64,000 nt of DNA from a virus, in the IMG/VR virus record IMGVR_UViG_3300025669_002088, positions 1 to 64,000 of that record. The stretch is one strand, 5' to 3'. The notes beneath the pieces are model-generated. The model did no database searches and was not told the DNA's origin. It saw only the letters and a list, made by a program, of their open reading frames with translations. The position numbers and the translations under genes were made by a program. Of the stretch, positions 1 through 8,842 are shown in pieces (position 1 is the first letter of the stretch; every line of letters starts with the position of its first letter).

Positions 1-95
1 TGGTCTCTCAGGACTTTGAACTGTAGTTCGGAAGCTACAGCCCACTCCTTGGGGTTGCCTCCGCCGACATGCACAATGGCCTCATCTATCCTCAT
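1..95 (-). CDS. SAM-dependent methyltransferase, N-terminal part only (runs off the window)
   Basis: The minus strand from an ATG at 93-95 encodes MRIDEAIVHVGGG and continues off the left edge. The visible 31 codons are identical at DNA level to the start of the complete class I methyltransferase gene at 45347-45973. It lies downstream of, and on the same strand as, the glycosyltransferase operon at 195-6694, so it would be the operon's next gene. It may be a second copy of the 45347 gene or an alternative context of the same gene; the sequence cannot decide. Confidence 0.6.
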   Translation of the reverse strand, partial: MRIDEAIVHVGGGNPKEWAVASELQFKVLRD

Positions 96-127
96 TTGTT
101 CATCCTTTGTGACTTAGATGTCGCACC
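1..127. repeat. 127-bp exact inverted copy of 45315-45441
   Basis: The reverse complement of bases 1-127 equals 45315-45441 base for base. The match ends at base 128, where this side reads GGGGT next to GCGACATC and the other side has the right end of a miniature IS (ACGGT). The repeat ends exactly at the window edge and has exactly the length of a widely used assembly k-mer. An assembly-graph fork is therefore the likely reason the sequence starts here. Confidence 0.85.
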
Positions 128-170
128 CCAAATCCTTCCCGAAGGGGCGAGGCAGTCACTGTAGGGGTTT

Positions 171-213
171 GGATCCCATTGAGGTTTGATCATCCTAAAC
201 CTCAATGGGATCC
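171..213 (-). terminator. Perfect 17-bp stem hairpin overlapping the stop of the methyltransferase gene
   Basis: The arms at 171-187 and 197-213 (starting GGATCCCATTGAGG) are perfect reverse complements around a 9-nt loop. The TAG stop of the 195-1010 gene lies at the loop/arm edge (195-197), so the last codons form one arm. No T-run follows on the minus strand, so a canonical intrinsic terminator is not proven. A processing or mRNA-stabilising hairpin is equally possible. Confidence 0.5.
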
Positions 214-1010
214 AGATGCGGGTTTTTCAGAAGACTGCTCCCCAATACCGCTGTCAGATCAGAGTCCCGGTGCAGCACTCTCGGTTGGAGAACCTTCTCC
301 CGCCCCATCAGTTTGAGAATCGCTGCCTTATCCCCTGTTACGTTCGGGAGTGGCTCCGGTATAGTCCGGGCGAGCCAGCGAGCGTGGACGGCACCCACGA
401 ACTGACTCTGGGTCAGGTCCAGAATGTGGGATGAGATCGCCCCGTCCCAGGTCTGACCTGGCGCAAGAGTTGGAATCTCCACCAACATCACCTGACTGCG
501 GGCACACACAAAGTCCAGGAGAGCGAGGCAGTCTTCAGTGGAGATGTGTTCTATAGCATGGGAGGATACGAAGATGTCGAATGTTCCCATATCGGACATC
601 TCCCAAAGAGGCTTGTCCGCAGCGATGTTCAGGACCCCTCGTCCGATGGCCTCTGGGCTCGTCTGTTGAACGGCGTAGGGGACCATTTCGTACCCGGTCC
701 ACCCTGCAATGGGGAAGACCCTCATACACTCTGCTGCCAGCCACCCATCATAGGAGCCGAACTCAACGACCCGTGCCTGAGAAAGGTCCATCCCCCAGTC
801 CTTTAGTTGTTGGAAGGACCGGAGGAACCACTGCACGTCAGCGCAGTGCTGCTGTTTGAGTTTGGGGTACAGTGTGTCCCAGATCTCACGGTGCTCAGCA
901 TAGGTGAACTCAGGGTAATGTGCCCGCCAGAGATCCCATATTCGGGACGATGTCAGGAAGTCCTGTGCTCCCTTGATCTTATCGACGATGTTCCGATTTT
1001 CTCCTACCAT
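195..1010 (-). CDS. Class I SAM-dependent methyltransferase
   Basis: This 271-aa protein has a Rossmann-type SAM motif (VVEFGSYDGWLAAE, about residues 83-96), then MGTFDIFVSSHAIEHIS, which is typical of the acidic strand 4 and the following helix in class I methyltransferases. The substrate is not visible. It is the last complete gene of a minus-strand operon with glycosyltransferases, and its start overlaps the upstream gene by 7 nt. A role in modifying a sugar or surface glycan is therefore a reasonable inference. The 3' end is embedded in a perfect hairpin. Confidence 0.75.
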   Translation of the reverse strand: MVGENRNIVDKIKGAQDFLTSSRIWDLWRAHYPEFTYAEHREIWDTLYPKLKQQHCADVQWFLRSFQQLKDWGMDLSQARVVEFGSYDGWLAAECMRVFPIAGWTGYEMVPYAVQQTSPEAIGRGVLNIAADKPLWEMSDMGTFDIFVSSHAIEHISTEDCLALLDFVCARSQVMLVEIPTLAPGQTWDGAISSHILDLTQSQFVGAVHARWLARTIPEPLPNVTGDKAAILKLMGREKVLQPRVLHRDSDLTAVLGSSLLKNPHLDPIEV

Positions 1011-2047
1011 GGTATCAACTCGTCCGGGGTTTCCTCTGCGGGCACCCCGTCTAGAATTTGGGTGAGTCGTTCAGTAAGCAACCCGACCCGTGCCGAACAG
1101 GTGTGGTTTCGTTGGATAAGCCGAGCAGCATTACGAGTGATCCTTCTCCGTTCAGTGTTGTTCTTCAGATAGTATCTTAGCTTGTCCAGGTAATTTAGGT
1201 GGTCAATGACCACCATCGTTTCTCCGTCCACGAACCCGTTGATTGCTGCGTCCTTGGGCAGAGGGGCCATAACGAGGCATCCGCAGGCCATTGACTCATA
1301 GAACTTCTGAACGGGGACATTGATGATGCTCCCACAAAAAAGGATCGTTTTAGACTGTCTCAGACAATCAGCATACCAGTTTTGGTGCTTGTCGAAAACA
1401 GGGATATCGCTGGTCTTCTCTCGGGGCGTTGTGGAAATCAATCTAAAAATGATGTCCTTAGCCTCACGAGACCGGAGATGATTTGTTACAAGGATTCGAA
1501 TGGGATAGAAACGTCCTATGGCTCCGGTAAAAAACACGTCAAAGGGACGCTCTTCCTCCAAGGTTGTGTGGAAAAACCATTCAGGCACACAGAAGGGTAC
1601 CCGGAGGAAAGGGAGATCCGAAGCCGGTTGGAGGATCCGTTTGTAAGGATCCGTCATCCAGGCTGTCATCACGTCCCACCCTTTACCCTTGGTGGGAAAA
1701 GGATTCTGGGGAAAAGGATGCTCATCTATGTTTCTCACCCAGTGCAGCCACTGAGCGAGGAAGGCACTGGAGAGAGTGGGGACCATTTTCACAGCTTGGG
1801 TCATGGCAGGTTCCGCCCAGTCCACGATCATCTCTGAAACAGGCCGAAGGTGTGACAAAGCATGAGGGTCGCTTTGGACACGGAAAACATTCAGGGTTGC
1901 GGGACCTTCATTAAAAGCGACATCAGCGGACTGTCCCTCATCGACTTGTGTCAGATGAGGAGAGCGACCCATTGCTTCGAACAGATGTCGAGAGTGGGAT
2001 CGGTCACTGATGGTTGACACTGGGATGCGTACACGCAGTTTGGTCAT
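1004..2047 (-). CDS. CgeB-like glycosyltransferase (glycosyl transferases group 1 type)
   Basis: The C-terminal half of this 347-aa protein carries KFYESMACGCLVMAPLPKD (about 238-256) and a following YYLKNNTERRRITRNAARL region. That pattern is characteristic of the Glyco_trans_1_2/CgeB family: nucleotide-sugar binding with a conserved E in the ESMACG motif. No membrane segment is visible, so a cytoplasmic enzyme is likely. It overlaps the downstream methyltransferase by 7 nt and follows the ParB-like/methyltransferase fusion by 1 nt, so it is cotranscribed. The sugar donor and acceptor are unknown. Confidence 0.75.
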   Translation of the reverse strand: MTKLRVRIPVSTISDRSHSRHLFEAMGRSPHLTQVDEGQSADVAFNEGPATLNVFRVQSDPHALSHLRPVSEMIVDWAEPAMTQAVKMVPTLSSAFLAQWLHWVRNIDEHPFPQNPFPTKGKGWDVMTAWMTDPYKRILQPASDLPFLRVPFCVPEWFFHTTLEEERPFDVFFTGAIGRFYPIRILVTNHLRSREAKDIIFRLISTTPREKTSDIPVFDKHQNWYADCLRQSKTILFCGSIINVPVQKFYESMACGCLVMAPLPKDAAINGFVDGETMVVIDHLNYLDKLRYYLKNNTERRRITRNAARLIQRNHTCSARVGLLTERLTQILDGVPAEETPDELIPW

Positions 2048-2048
2048 C

Positions 2049-3083
2049 TTAGCGTTTCCATGCCAGCAGCGTTCGCATCAATCCACTACCACGTTCTGCG
2101 ACCACAGAACCTTCTCCAGCGGCCCCCGATTTGCGGCACCAATCGAAGACAGCTTCAGGTTTCACGAATGAGGAGTTTCCTCCTACGGGATCTTCGGGAG
2201 CAGGACAGTCGAGGAACACAGTGGGAGCCTTTGCCACCAACCGCCGGAAGATCTCATGTCCCTGTTCATCCCGCCCATCCACTTGGTGGTGATTGAGCAG
2301 GGATAGGCAGACGATGAAGTCAGTTCGTTTCTGATGTTCGGTCACGTCCGGGATGTTGCCACATTTGTGGAAGCTGGCCCGAGGTGCCTTGTCCTCGTCA
2401 CACCAGGCCCCGATGACCTTCATCCACGCCAGCGCATTGCCCGTGGCGACACACTTGGCGTCGAGATCGATCCCGACCATACTGTGACCCCGCCGGGCGA
2501 GGCCGCATGTCAGTACGCCCGAGTTACACGCCACATCCATACCGTAGGTTGCGTTTGGGAGATGTTTCGCCAGGTAGTCCCCCAGGACGGCAGCCCGGAA
2601 TTCCGAGTCCCTCCGCCATCCCCTCCAGAGAGACAAGTCGGGATGCTCCACCCATTGGTATAGGCTCAGACCCCCGTTCTGGGCAAACAGAGCTTCCTTC
2701 AAACGCCACCACTCCGAGGCTCGGTAAACAACTTCCACGGGTACTTTGGGCAACCCCAGGGCGAGGGCTGTGCAGGATCGGTGCAACCCGTCAGTGATGA
2801 TAATCTGACCATGCGGATTGATCGCCACCTTGATCCGTTGCTTAGGATCGAAACCCTTGGTCTGGATAGACCGCAACAGTTCCTTGACGCCTTCCAGATC
2901 CCGGTCATGACCCGAGGGAGTGTATTCCTCAGGGTCCTTTCCGGCGATGAGTCCTTCTATAACGGAGGACCGGGTGTGTAGGGCCAGTGCCCTGACTCCA
3001 AGGCCACCTTCCTGCCACCAGAGCCAGTGAGGGGGCACTTCGATGTGGTTACCAAAATAGATCTCTGCTTCTTTCGGGTTCAT
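2049..3083 (-). CDS. ParB-like domain fused to a class I methyltransferase
   Basis: The ATG at 3081-3083 (preceded by GGGATAGAG) was chosen because the upstream gene stops at 3086; 344 aa. The N-terminal third contains IKVAINPHGQIIITDGLHRS, the ParB/sulfiredoxin-fold signature with a DG-HR core, which can bind nucleotides. The second half contains GMDVACNSGVLTCGLA and GIDLD, a SAM-binding fold. The pair occurs in phage and bacterial modification enzymes, but the substrate cannot be read here. It sits inside the glycosyltransferase operon, so modification of a nucleotide-linked or glycan substrate is a guess. Confidence 0.6.
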   Translation of the reverse strand: MNPKEAEIYFGNHIEVPPHWLWWQEGGLGVRALALHTRSSVIEGLIAGKDPEEYTPSGHDRDLEGVKELLRSIQTKGFDPKQRIKVAINPHGQIIITDGLHRSCTALALGLPKVPVEVVYRASEWWRLKEALFAQNGGLSLYQWVEHPDLSLWRGWRRDSEFRAAVLGDYLAKHLPNATYGMDVACNSGVLTCGLARRGHSMVGIDLDAKCVATGNALAWMKVIGAWCDEDKAPRASFHKCGNIPDVTEHQKRTDFIVCLSLLNHHQVDGRDEQGHEIFRRLVAKAPTVFLDCPAPEDPVGGNSSFVKPEAVFDWCRKSGAAGEGSVVAERGSGLMRTLLAWKR

Positions 3084-3085
3084 CT

Positions 3086-6000
3086 CTATCCCTTCCAGTT
3101 TCCAAAGCAACCCTGACACGCCGGGTGAGCGTTCGGCTGGTCCCCCGTTACGGACAGCCGCAGTTGAGCATAGTGGTTGTTCTGCCAAGTACCTCCGAGC
3201 CGTATGTTACCGGAGGACTCAGATGGGGGATCTATCCGTCTGCACCCCGAAATCGCTCCCTTGGCGTCCAACCCCAGAGAGACCATCGGTGACATACATT
3301 TGCCTGGGGCACCCTCTGGCCCCAGGATCACCTCAGGCCACACCTCGACCAATTCCGCCCCCGGACAAGTTTTGGCGTGTGCTATTTCCGCTAACGCTTT
3401 GTCAGATCTGGGGGTTAAGACGTCGTTCAAGAAGTCCTTGTCCAATGGGCCATTGTGAGGCAACACATTGATCAGGTGTACGAATTGAACTCTAAGTTCC
3501 TTTGCCAGAGCTAGGAGGGCAGGGATCCTGTGTGCATTGCTATTCGTTACGACATAGGACACTCCCGAGCGGATCGGGGAGGCACTCATTAATCGGATCC
3601 CCTCTAATACCTTGAGCCAGAAATCGGTGCGGGTCGTGGCCTGGTGCTCCTCCGCCGTGGTGGCATTCAAGGACACGGAAAGGTAGCTGATGGGAAGCCC
3701 CTGAAGCTCCGCAGCATTTTTCCAGAGGAGACTGCCGTTGGTGATGAGCCCGACAACAACCTTATGTGACCCGCAGATGCGAATCAACTCCGGCAACTGT
3801 GGATGCAGCAGCGGTTCCCCGAAACCAGCGATACAGCAGCCCCGGATGGTGGGATACCTGTTCAAAGCTGTCGTCAGGGTTGCGGGGGTGATATCCCCTT
3901 GTTGAGGCACGCCTTCGGGAGTTTGTCGTTTGCAGGGGGTTGTACCGAACACACATTTGAAATTGCACTTGTCTGTGAGGTAAAGGGTCATCTCACGGGG
4001 TCCATGGCTGAACTCCCCTACGTAGGAAGCAAGGCGACGGTAGTCCTGATCTGCAGCCCGGAAGTCCATCTCCTTGTCCTCCGGTTGTTCCCCAGTCAGC
4101 CCCACGGTAGCACCCAAAAACTTGGCCTGGCGAATTTCGTTGCCTGGTTCAGCCAACCACTCCTGCATCAACATCTGAGGGTACTTTGACAACCAACCCA
4201 TCCAGGATAACTTCCGATGTTTCTGCATCAGTCGCTTCCAACGGACGAAAGCCATCTCGGGTGTCTGGGATGCGAGATGCGTTCCAAAGATCTCGGCAGT
4301 CCGGGTGTATTCCTCGGTCCACACCCCATTAGTTTCTTTGCGGACTCTACCAGGGGAGTTGTCGGCCACGATCTCGTGGCCGTTTGTACGCAGTAGCTCA
4401 TTCTGGCCCATCTCACAGGAGAGGGCTTCTTTGTACGGGTACTGTTTACAGATAGCGTGATTGTATATTTTGACACCCTGAATGGGTCGGTGAACGTCAT
4501 CGTCCCACAACCACCCAACATACTGAGCAGCTTTCGTTGTCGTGATCTTTTCATAAAGGCGTCTGATAGCAGAGGGATCTAATAGCATATCAGCATCGAT
4601 CTGAACGTAATAGGGTGTCTGACAACGATCCATCATCTGCTGGAAGGCCCGCCACATAGGGGCTACATTACGAATATCCTCCCGAAGAAATAGGGAATCC
4701 TGGTTGTCTAAGTGTTTGTGACAGGTCGGTGTTGATGGTTCTCCGCTAGAGATAACAAATACGGTCACAAAGTTTTGCAGATCCTGTTTGCCATTTGCCA
4801 TTTCTGATTCCTTTGCCGGGTGTGCAGGAGGATTTACCCTAATAGGGTGTACGGGAGGGTTTACCAGGGCAGGAGTGGAAAGCGACAAAGCTGGGGCTGT
4901 GACCGCCGCTGGGACGGGTTCCTGTGGCATCATGGGGAAGCCTAACCCTTGCAGAATGTCAGTAGCCTCCGCCTTGTACTGGAGGGACAACCTGTCAAGC
5001 AGTTCCCTTTGGGCATGAAGCAGTTTAATCCTGTCCGCCGGATGATCAAGAAGATGCTGGGTAAGCCTTCGGATTTCATCACTAGCAATGGCTGGTCGGA
5101 CACAACATAGTTCCTGTGCCCATTTTGGCAGATCCTTGACCCAACGAATAGTATCACACAAAACTACGGGGGTGCCTGCGTAGATGGCCTCCATCACGAG
5201 GTAAGGCCAGGTGTCCGACAGGCTCGTGTGGATCATCACGTCCATAGAGGACACGAGTTTGACGGCTGCTCCACGGGAAAGTACACCGTATGTTTTCCAA
5301 CTCTGAGCGGCAACGAGAAGAGCCTGAACGGCAGCCCCCCGCAGTTCTAATGTTGATGACGTTGACAGGTGTAAGTGTCCACTGGTCTGGGTTGCTCCTG
5401 CAACGCATGCCAAAATATTTTTAGCATTCGAAGGGTAATGTCCGCAAAACCCCACCATCACAGAGCCTGGCTTTTTTGGTGCCCTCCCTAATGACTGAAG
5501 TCGTTGGGAGTCCCATACGGGGACCATTCGGGTAGCTCCTACAGGAAGAACATCTCGGGTTTCAAGCCACAGGAACCGGCCCTGTCCACTGGCTGACATC
5601 CGTAGAGCTTCGCTTAATGTTCCTCCCTCACCCATCAGATCAGAGCCAGCAAAGCCACTGTGCCACAGAATGTGTGCAAGTTTGGGGTAGTAGGCACAGA
5701 GTTTTCGTGCTCCTGTCCACCAGCCATGGAACAAAACGGGTTGACCCGAACGGAGTGCCTCATCCGCTTCTGCACGAGAGACTGCTTTGAACCCGATGCT
5801 CAAAAGACCGTCAGTGAAGGCTTGTTGTCCGGCCCCTCCGGGGACACATGTGAGCGGGACGTTGCCTTGGGGTACGAGGATGGGGGGTGGTCTGGGTGTG
5901 ATCACTTGGGGAGTAGCCGAAATCTTTTTGGGTGCTTCTTTAGGGGGGTTTGGAGCTACCCACGTGCCGTCCAAAACACCTAGCCCCCGGCGAAGGAGTT

Positions 6001-6694
6001 CCTTAGCTTCAGACTCCGCCCATGTTGCTCTGTTTCCTTTACCTGTCACTATAAAGCGACCCCGGACCATTGAGCGTTCTGACTCCAGCACAGGCCGGTC
6101 CCAGATGTTTTCCCCATGCTGAAGGCATACGGGCATCCCTTCGAGCAACGAAGTGATATCCTTGTGCGCTGGTTTCCGGGGGAGCCTGCGGATTCTATAT
6201 GCAGCCTTGGCATCCTTGCCATTCGGGATTGGGGGCCACCCTCGGATTTCCCTCAGGAGCTTCGTGGTGTAGGACATAGAGGTGCCCACCAAGCCATCCT
6301 TGTCCCCCTTCCAGAAGGTTACACAATCGTGGATCATGTCATAGAAGTAACAGTTTCGAGTGCCCGACCATTCATAACCCTCCAAGAAGGCTTGGATAGA
6401 AGCCGCAGCCCTGTTCGGAGGTTGAAGGTCATCATCATCCGCCAGCATCACCAGTTCAGCGTCGGTCCTGGCCACCAAGGCGTTCAGCTTCACCGTGACC
6501 TTGGGATCGGCAACAACCTGATAGGGAACATCTGCTTCAGCGGCCACCTCTTTGCCAGGGTCCTCAGCCTCTCCCGCCACCAAGATCTCAACATCCCAAC
6601 CGTCAGGAATGCCCTGCTGTTGCTGGAGAGAGTCCAGGCACGCTCGGAGAAGCTGCGGCCTGTGATGTGTAGCGACTAGGAAAGCGGCTTTCAT
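3086..6694 (-). CDS. Giant four-module protein: GT2 glycosyltransferase, GT4-like, second GT-A-like module, radical SAM
   Basis: The ATG at 6692-6694 follows a TAAGGGA ribosome-binding site; 1202 aa. Module 1 (about 1-240) starts MKAAFLVATHHRPQLLRACL and has LADDDD, the GT-A metal motif. Module 2 (about 280-590) ends in a GT4-like DTWPYLVMEAIYAGTPVVL. Module 3 (about 630-880) has VQIDADMLLD, another GT-A DxD motif. Module 4 (about 920-1202) starts LYLTDKCNFKCVFGTTPC with a GFGEP motif and a C-terminal Cys cluster, as in radical SAM/SPASM enzymes. The cluster spacing CX3CX6C is not the classical CX3CX2C, so activity is uncertain. It heads the operon and probably builds or edits a glycan. Confidence 0.75.
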   Translation of the reverse strand: MKAAFLVATHHRPQLLRACLDSLQQQQGIPDGWDVEILVAGEAEDPGKEVAAEADVPYQVVADPKVTVKLNALVARTDAELVMLADDDDLQPPNRAAASIQAFLEGYEWSGTRNCYFYDMIHDCVTFWKGDKDGLVGTSMSYTTKLLREIRGWPPIPNGKDAKAAYRIRRLPRKPAHKDITSLLEGMPVCLQHGENIWDRPVLESERSMVRGRFIVTGKGNRATWAESEAKELLRRGLGVLDGTWVAPNPPKEAPKKISATPQVITPRPPPILVPQGNVPLTCVPGGAGQQAFTDGLLSIGFKAVSRAEADEALRSGQPVLFHGWWTGARKLCAYYPKLAHILWHSGFAGSDLMGEGGTLSEALRMSASGQGRFLWLETRDVLPVGATRMVPVWDSQRLQSLGRAPKKPGSVMVGFCGHYPSNAKNILACVAGATQTSGHLHLSTSSTLELRGAAVQALLVAAQSWKTYGVLSRGAAVKLVSSMDVMIHTSLSDTWPYLVMEAIYAGTPVVLCDTIRWVKDLPKWAQELCCVRPAIASDEIRRLTQHLLDHPADRIKLLHAQRELLDRLSLQYKAEATDILQGLGFPMMPQEPVPAAVTAPALSLSTPALVNPPVHPIRVNPPAHPAKESEMANGKQDLQNFVTVFVISSGEPSTPTCHKHLDNQDSLFLREDIRNVAPMWRAFQQMMDRCQTPYYVQIDADMLLDPSAIRRLYEKITTTKAAQYVGWLWDDDVHRPIQGVKIYNHAICKQYPYKEALSCEMGQNELLRTNGHEIVADNSPGRVRKETNGVWTEEYTRTAEIFGTHLASQTPEMAFVRWKRLMQKHRKLSWMGWLSKYPQMLMQEWLAEPGNEIRQAKFLGATVGLTGEQPEDKEMDFRAADQDYRRLASYVGEFSHGPREMTLYLTDKCNFKCVFGTTPCKRQTPEGVPQQGDITPATLTTALNRYPTIRGCCIAGFGEPLLHPQLPELIRICGSHKVVVGLITNGSLLWKNAAELQGLPISYLSVSLNATTAEEHQATTRTDFWLKVLEGIRLMSASPIRSGVSYVVTNSNAHRIPALLALAKELRVQFVHLINVLPHNGPLDKDFLNDVLTPRSDKALAEIAHAKTCPGAELVEVWPEVILGPEGAPGKCMSPMVSLGLDAKGAISGCRRIDPPSESSGNIRLGGTWQNNHYAQLRLSVTGDQPNAHPACQGCFGNWKG

Positions 6695-6723
6695 GTCCCT
6701 TACCTTTGGTAGAGGAACTATAG

Positions 6724-7994
6724 TCAACAATGCTGTAGCAATTTCTTGCTTTCATTGTCTTTTATGGTAACGGGGACTATAGGCTCCCGCCCTTCATCAA
6801 ACAAACCATCAGAAGTCCAGAAGAACCCTTTACGATTTATTTGACTTAGCCGCACCCACCATTGGATCTCAAAGAGATCGAGTTTCAAGTTGGAAGCCGC
6901 ATTCAAGTCAGCATCGGTGATAAAACCACATTTGCCGCATCTGAACGTCTTACCTTTCCTGTTACTCTTACGGACCCAGCCACATTGGCTACACCTCTGA
7001 GACCTAAACTCATTCGCTACCTCCCGAAAAAGGAAACCTTCCTCCTCAGAGAGACGAACAAGTTTGTCTTTGATCAAAGTGTAACGCCAGTGTGACATAT
7101 AACGTGAACTCCGTTCACCCCTACGGAGATGCTTGATCTTCTCAAAACGAACTTCTTTCACGTCCTTGAAGTTAAGTTGATTCAAGGACCAATGGATGTA
7201 GTTCTTGCGATGCTCTTGGGTACGACGAAAGCCATTCGATCCCTTTTGCTTACGAGCAAGTTTTGCTTGGATCGTTTGGAGGTTATGCCCATGGGGACAC
7301 GACAGTGTCGTTGCACCATTTGAAAGAGTCAACGCAGTAACTAATCCCTGGTCTGCCCCAACTATCTGACTTCCTGAAACGTTTTTGTTTGGTACTTCGT
7401 AAATTAGATGTAGTGTGTCTTCAGAGATCCTAACACACACTTTCAGGATTCCTTTAGTCTGCCACTTGTTGGAGCATCGAGTTCTTTTGATGGGGACTCT
7501 AATGTGTGGAATACCAAGGGATGAGAGTTGGACAAACAAAAGATGTCTGTCTCTTGGAAACTCACAAAGCGAGAGTCTAGTTCCAGATTGATTCCTGAAG
7601 CATCTGGCTTAACAAGAGGTTGCCGGTCAACCTTTGACTGAAGTCGTTTGTACTTGCCACCTTCTCGCTGAAGGTTGGCCAACACGAAAAGTTGTTTCCG
7701 TCGTTTCTCTGTGGCTGCCTTGAGCATCATAATGGCTTGTTTTCCAGCAGCTTGCTGAAGCCTTGCTGACATCCACGTTGGGAACTGCTTGAGATATTTT
7801 GTGGGTAAATGATTCTTGCCCTTGAAGTCCAGTCTGTTTGAGCTTGGGAAAATGTTCCACGCTGGAAACCCCTTCTCCCATATGTCGTTTATGATGCATT
7901 GGACAAAAAGGCGGTACTCTCCGATAAGTTCGCCTACCAATCTCACCTTACCTGGGTTTGCAAACCGCAAACTATGGGCAGAAGACCGAATCAT
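6724..7994 (-). pseudogene. tnpB: Frameshifted TnpB (IS200/IS605-type RNA-guided nuclease)
   Basis: Two overlapping reading frames form one TnpB. The N-terminal part lies at about 7545-7994 and the C-terminal part at 6724-about 7545. The C-terminal part keeps the RuvC-like residues: VGADQG (first D), VRFEKIKHL (E), and a CSQC/CGKC zinc ribbon followed by DADLNAASNL (last D). The shift lies near 7540-7550, so the gene is disrupted unless this is a sequence error. The stretch is visibly more AT-rich than its neighbours, consistent with transfer. No tnpA lies nearby, and its ends do not match the other IS elements in this window. Confidence 0.75.
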
Positions 7995-8065
7995 TTAGCC
8001 ACCTTAAGTTCTCAATCCCATGGTTGCAGTTTACTAAAGAAAAACAAAAAACACAAGCCTTCTTA

Positions 8066-8695
8066 TCAAGGTAAGCTATACCACCCAGAGGAGTTCTCAG
8101 CACCTATGAATATGGCGGAGAGTTCCACGGCACGCCTGATGCGGTCAATAGTGTCCTGGATGAGAGCCTTCGCTTTGTCAGACGGTCCTGAAGCGGCCCT
8201 GAGAAGGTACGCCGGATGGTAAATCGGCACGATAGGGATCCCACCAGCCTCATAGATCAGATCCGTTACCTTGAGCAGCGAACCCATCGCACCCCACTGC
8301 TGGGACAATTTACTGGTGGCATGCCTTCCCAACGTGATCAGGACTCTCGGACCGATGGCGGCGATCTGACGTTGGAGGAAGGGGTAGCAAACAGCAACCT
8401 CGTCAGGCTGGGGGTCACGGTTCCCCGGAGGCCGACATTTGAGCACGTTGGCGATGTAACACTCATCCCGTGTCACCCCCGCCCTTGTCAGGAGAACGTC
8501 CAGGATGCCCCCCGCACGGCCCACAAAGGGCACTCCCTGCTCATCCTCGTGTTGACCGGGTGCCTCTCCTACGATCATGATGCGGGCGTTGGGGTCACCG
8601 GCTCCGAAGACGACATTATGTCGATCTTTTTGGAGCCTGCATCGGGGGCAGTTCACCAGGGCTTTCTGGATGTGTTTCAGGGTCTCTTTCGACAT
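8066..8695 (-). CDS. Family 4 (4Fe-4S) uracil-DNA glycosylase
   Basis: This enzyme removes uracil from DNA and starts base excision repair. Of 209 aa, residues about 12-18 give the NCPRC cluster pair. GEAPGQHEDEQGVPFVGRAG (about 44-63) is the uracil-pocket motif. NVLKCRPPGNRDPQP carries another cluster Cys, and IYHPAYLLR the C-terminal HP motif. The start at 8693-8695 is preceded by AAGGAGAA. In phages this gene protects DNA against deaminated cytosine or host counter-defences. It lies alone between the tnpB remnant and hypothetical genes. Confidence 0.9.
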   Translation of the reverse strand: MSKETLKHIQKALVNCPRCRLQKDRHNVVFGAGDPNARIMIVGEAPGQHEDEQGVPFVGRAGGILDVLLTRAGVTRDECYIANVLKCRPPGNRDPQPDEVAVCYPFLQRQIAAIGPRVLITLGRHATSKLSQQWGAMGSLLKVTDLIYEAGGIPIVPIYHPAYLLRAASGPSDKAKALIQDTIDRIRRAVELSAIFIGAENSSGWYSLP

Positions 8696-8842
8696 CATTT
8701 CTCCTTGGGGCGATTTATCATCCATTTGGGAAGGGTTCAAAGGCGACCTTCATTCGTGCCCTTGCAGTAACAGCGGGGACAGACCAGTCCTTGGTTTTTA
8801 TGGCCATTGTGTTCTCTCCCATTGTGATGGGGCCTCTAAGAT

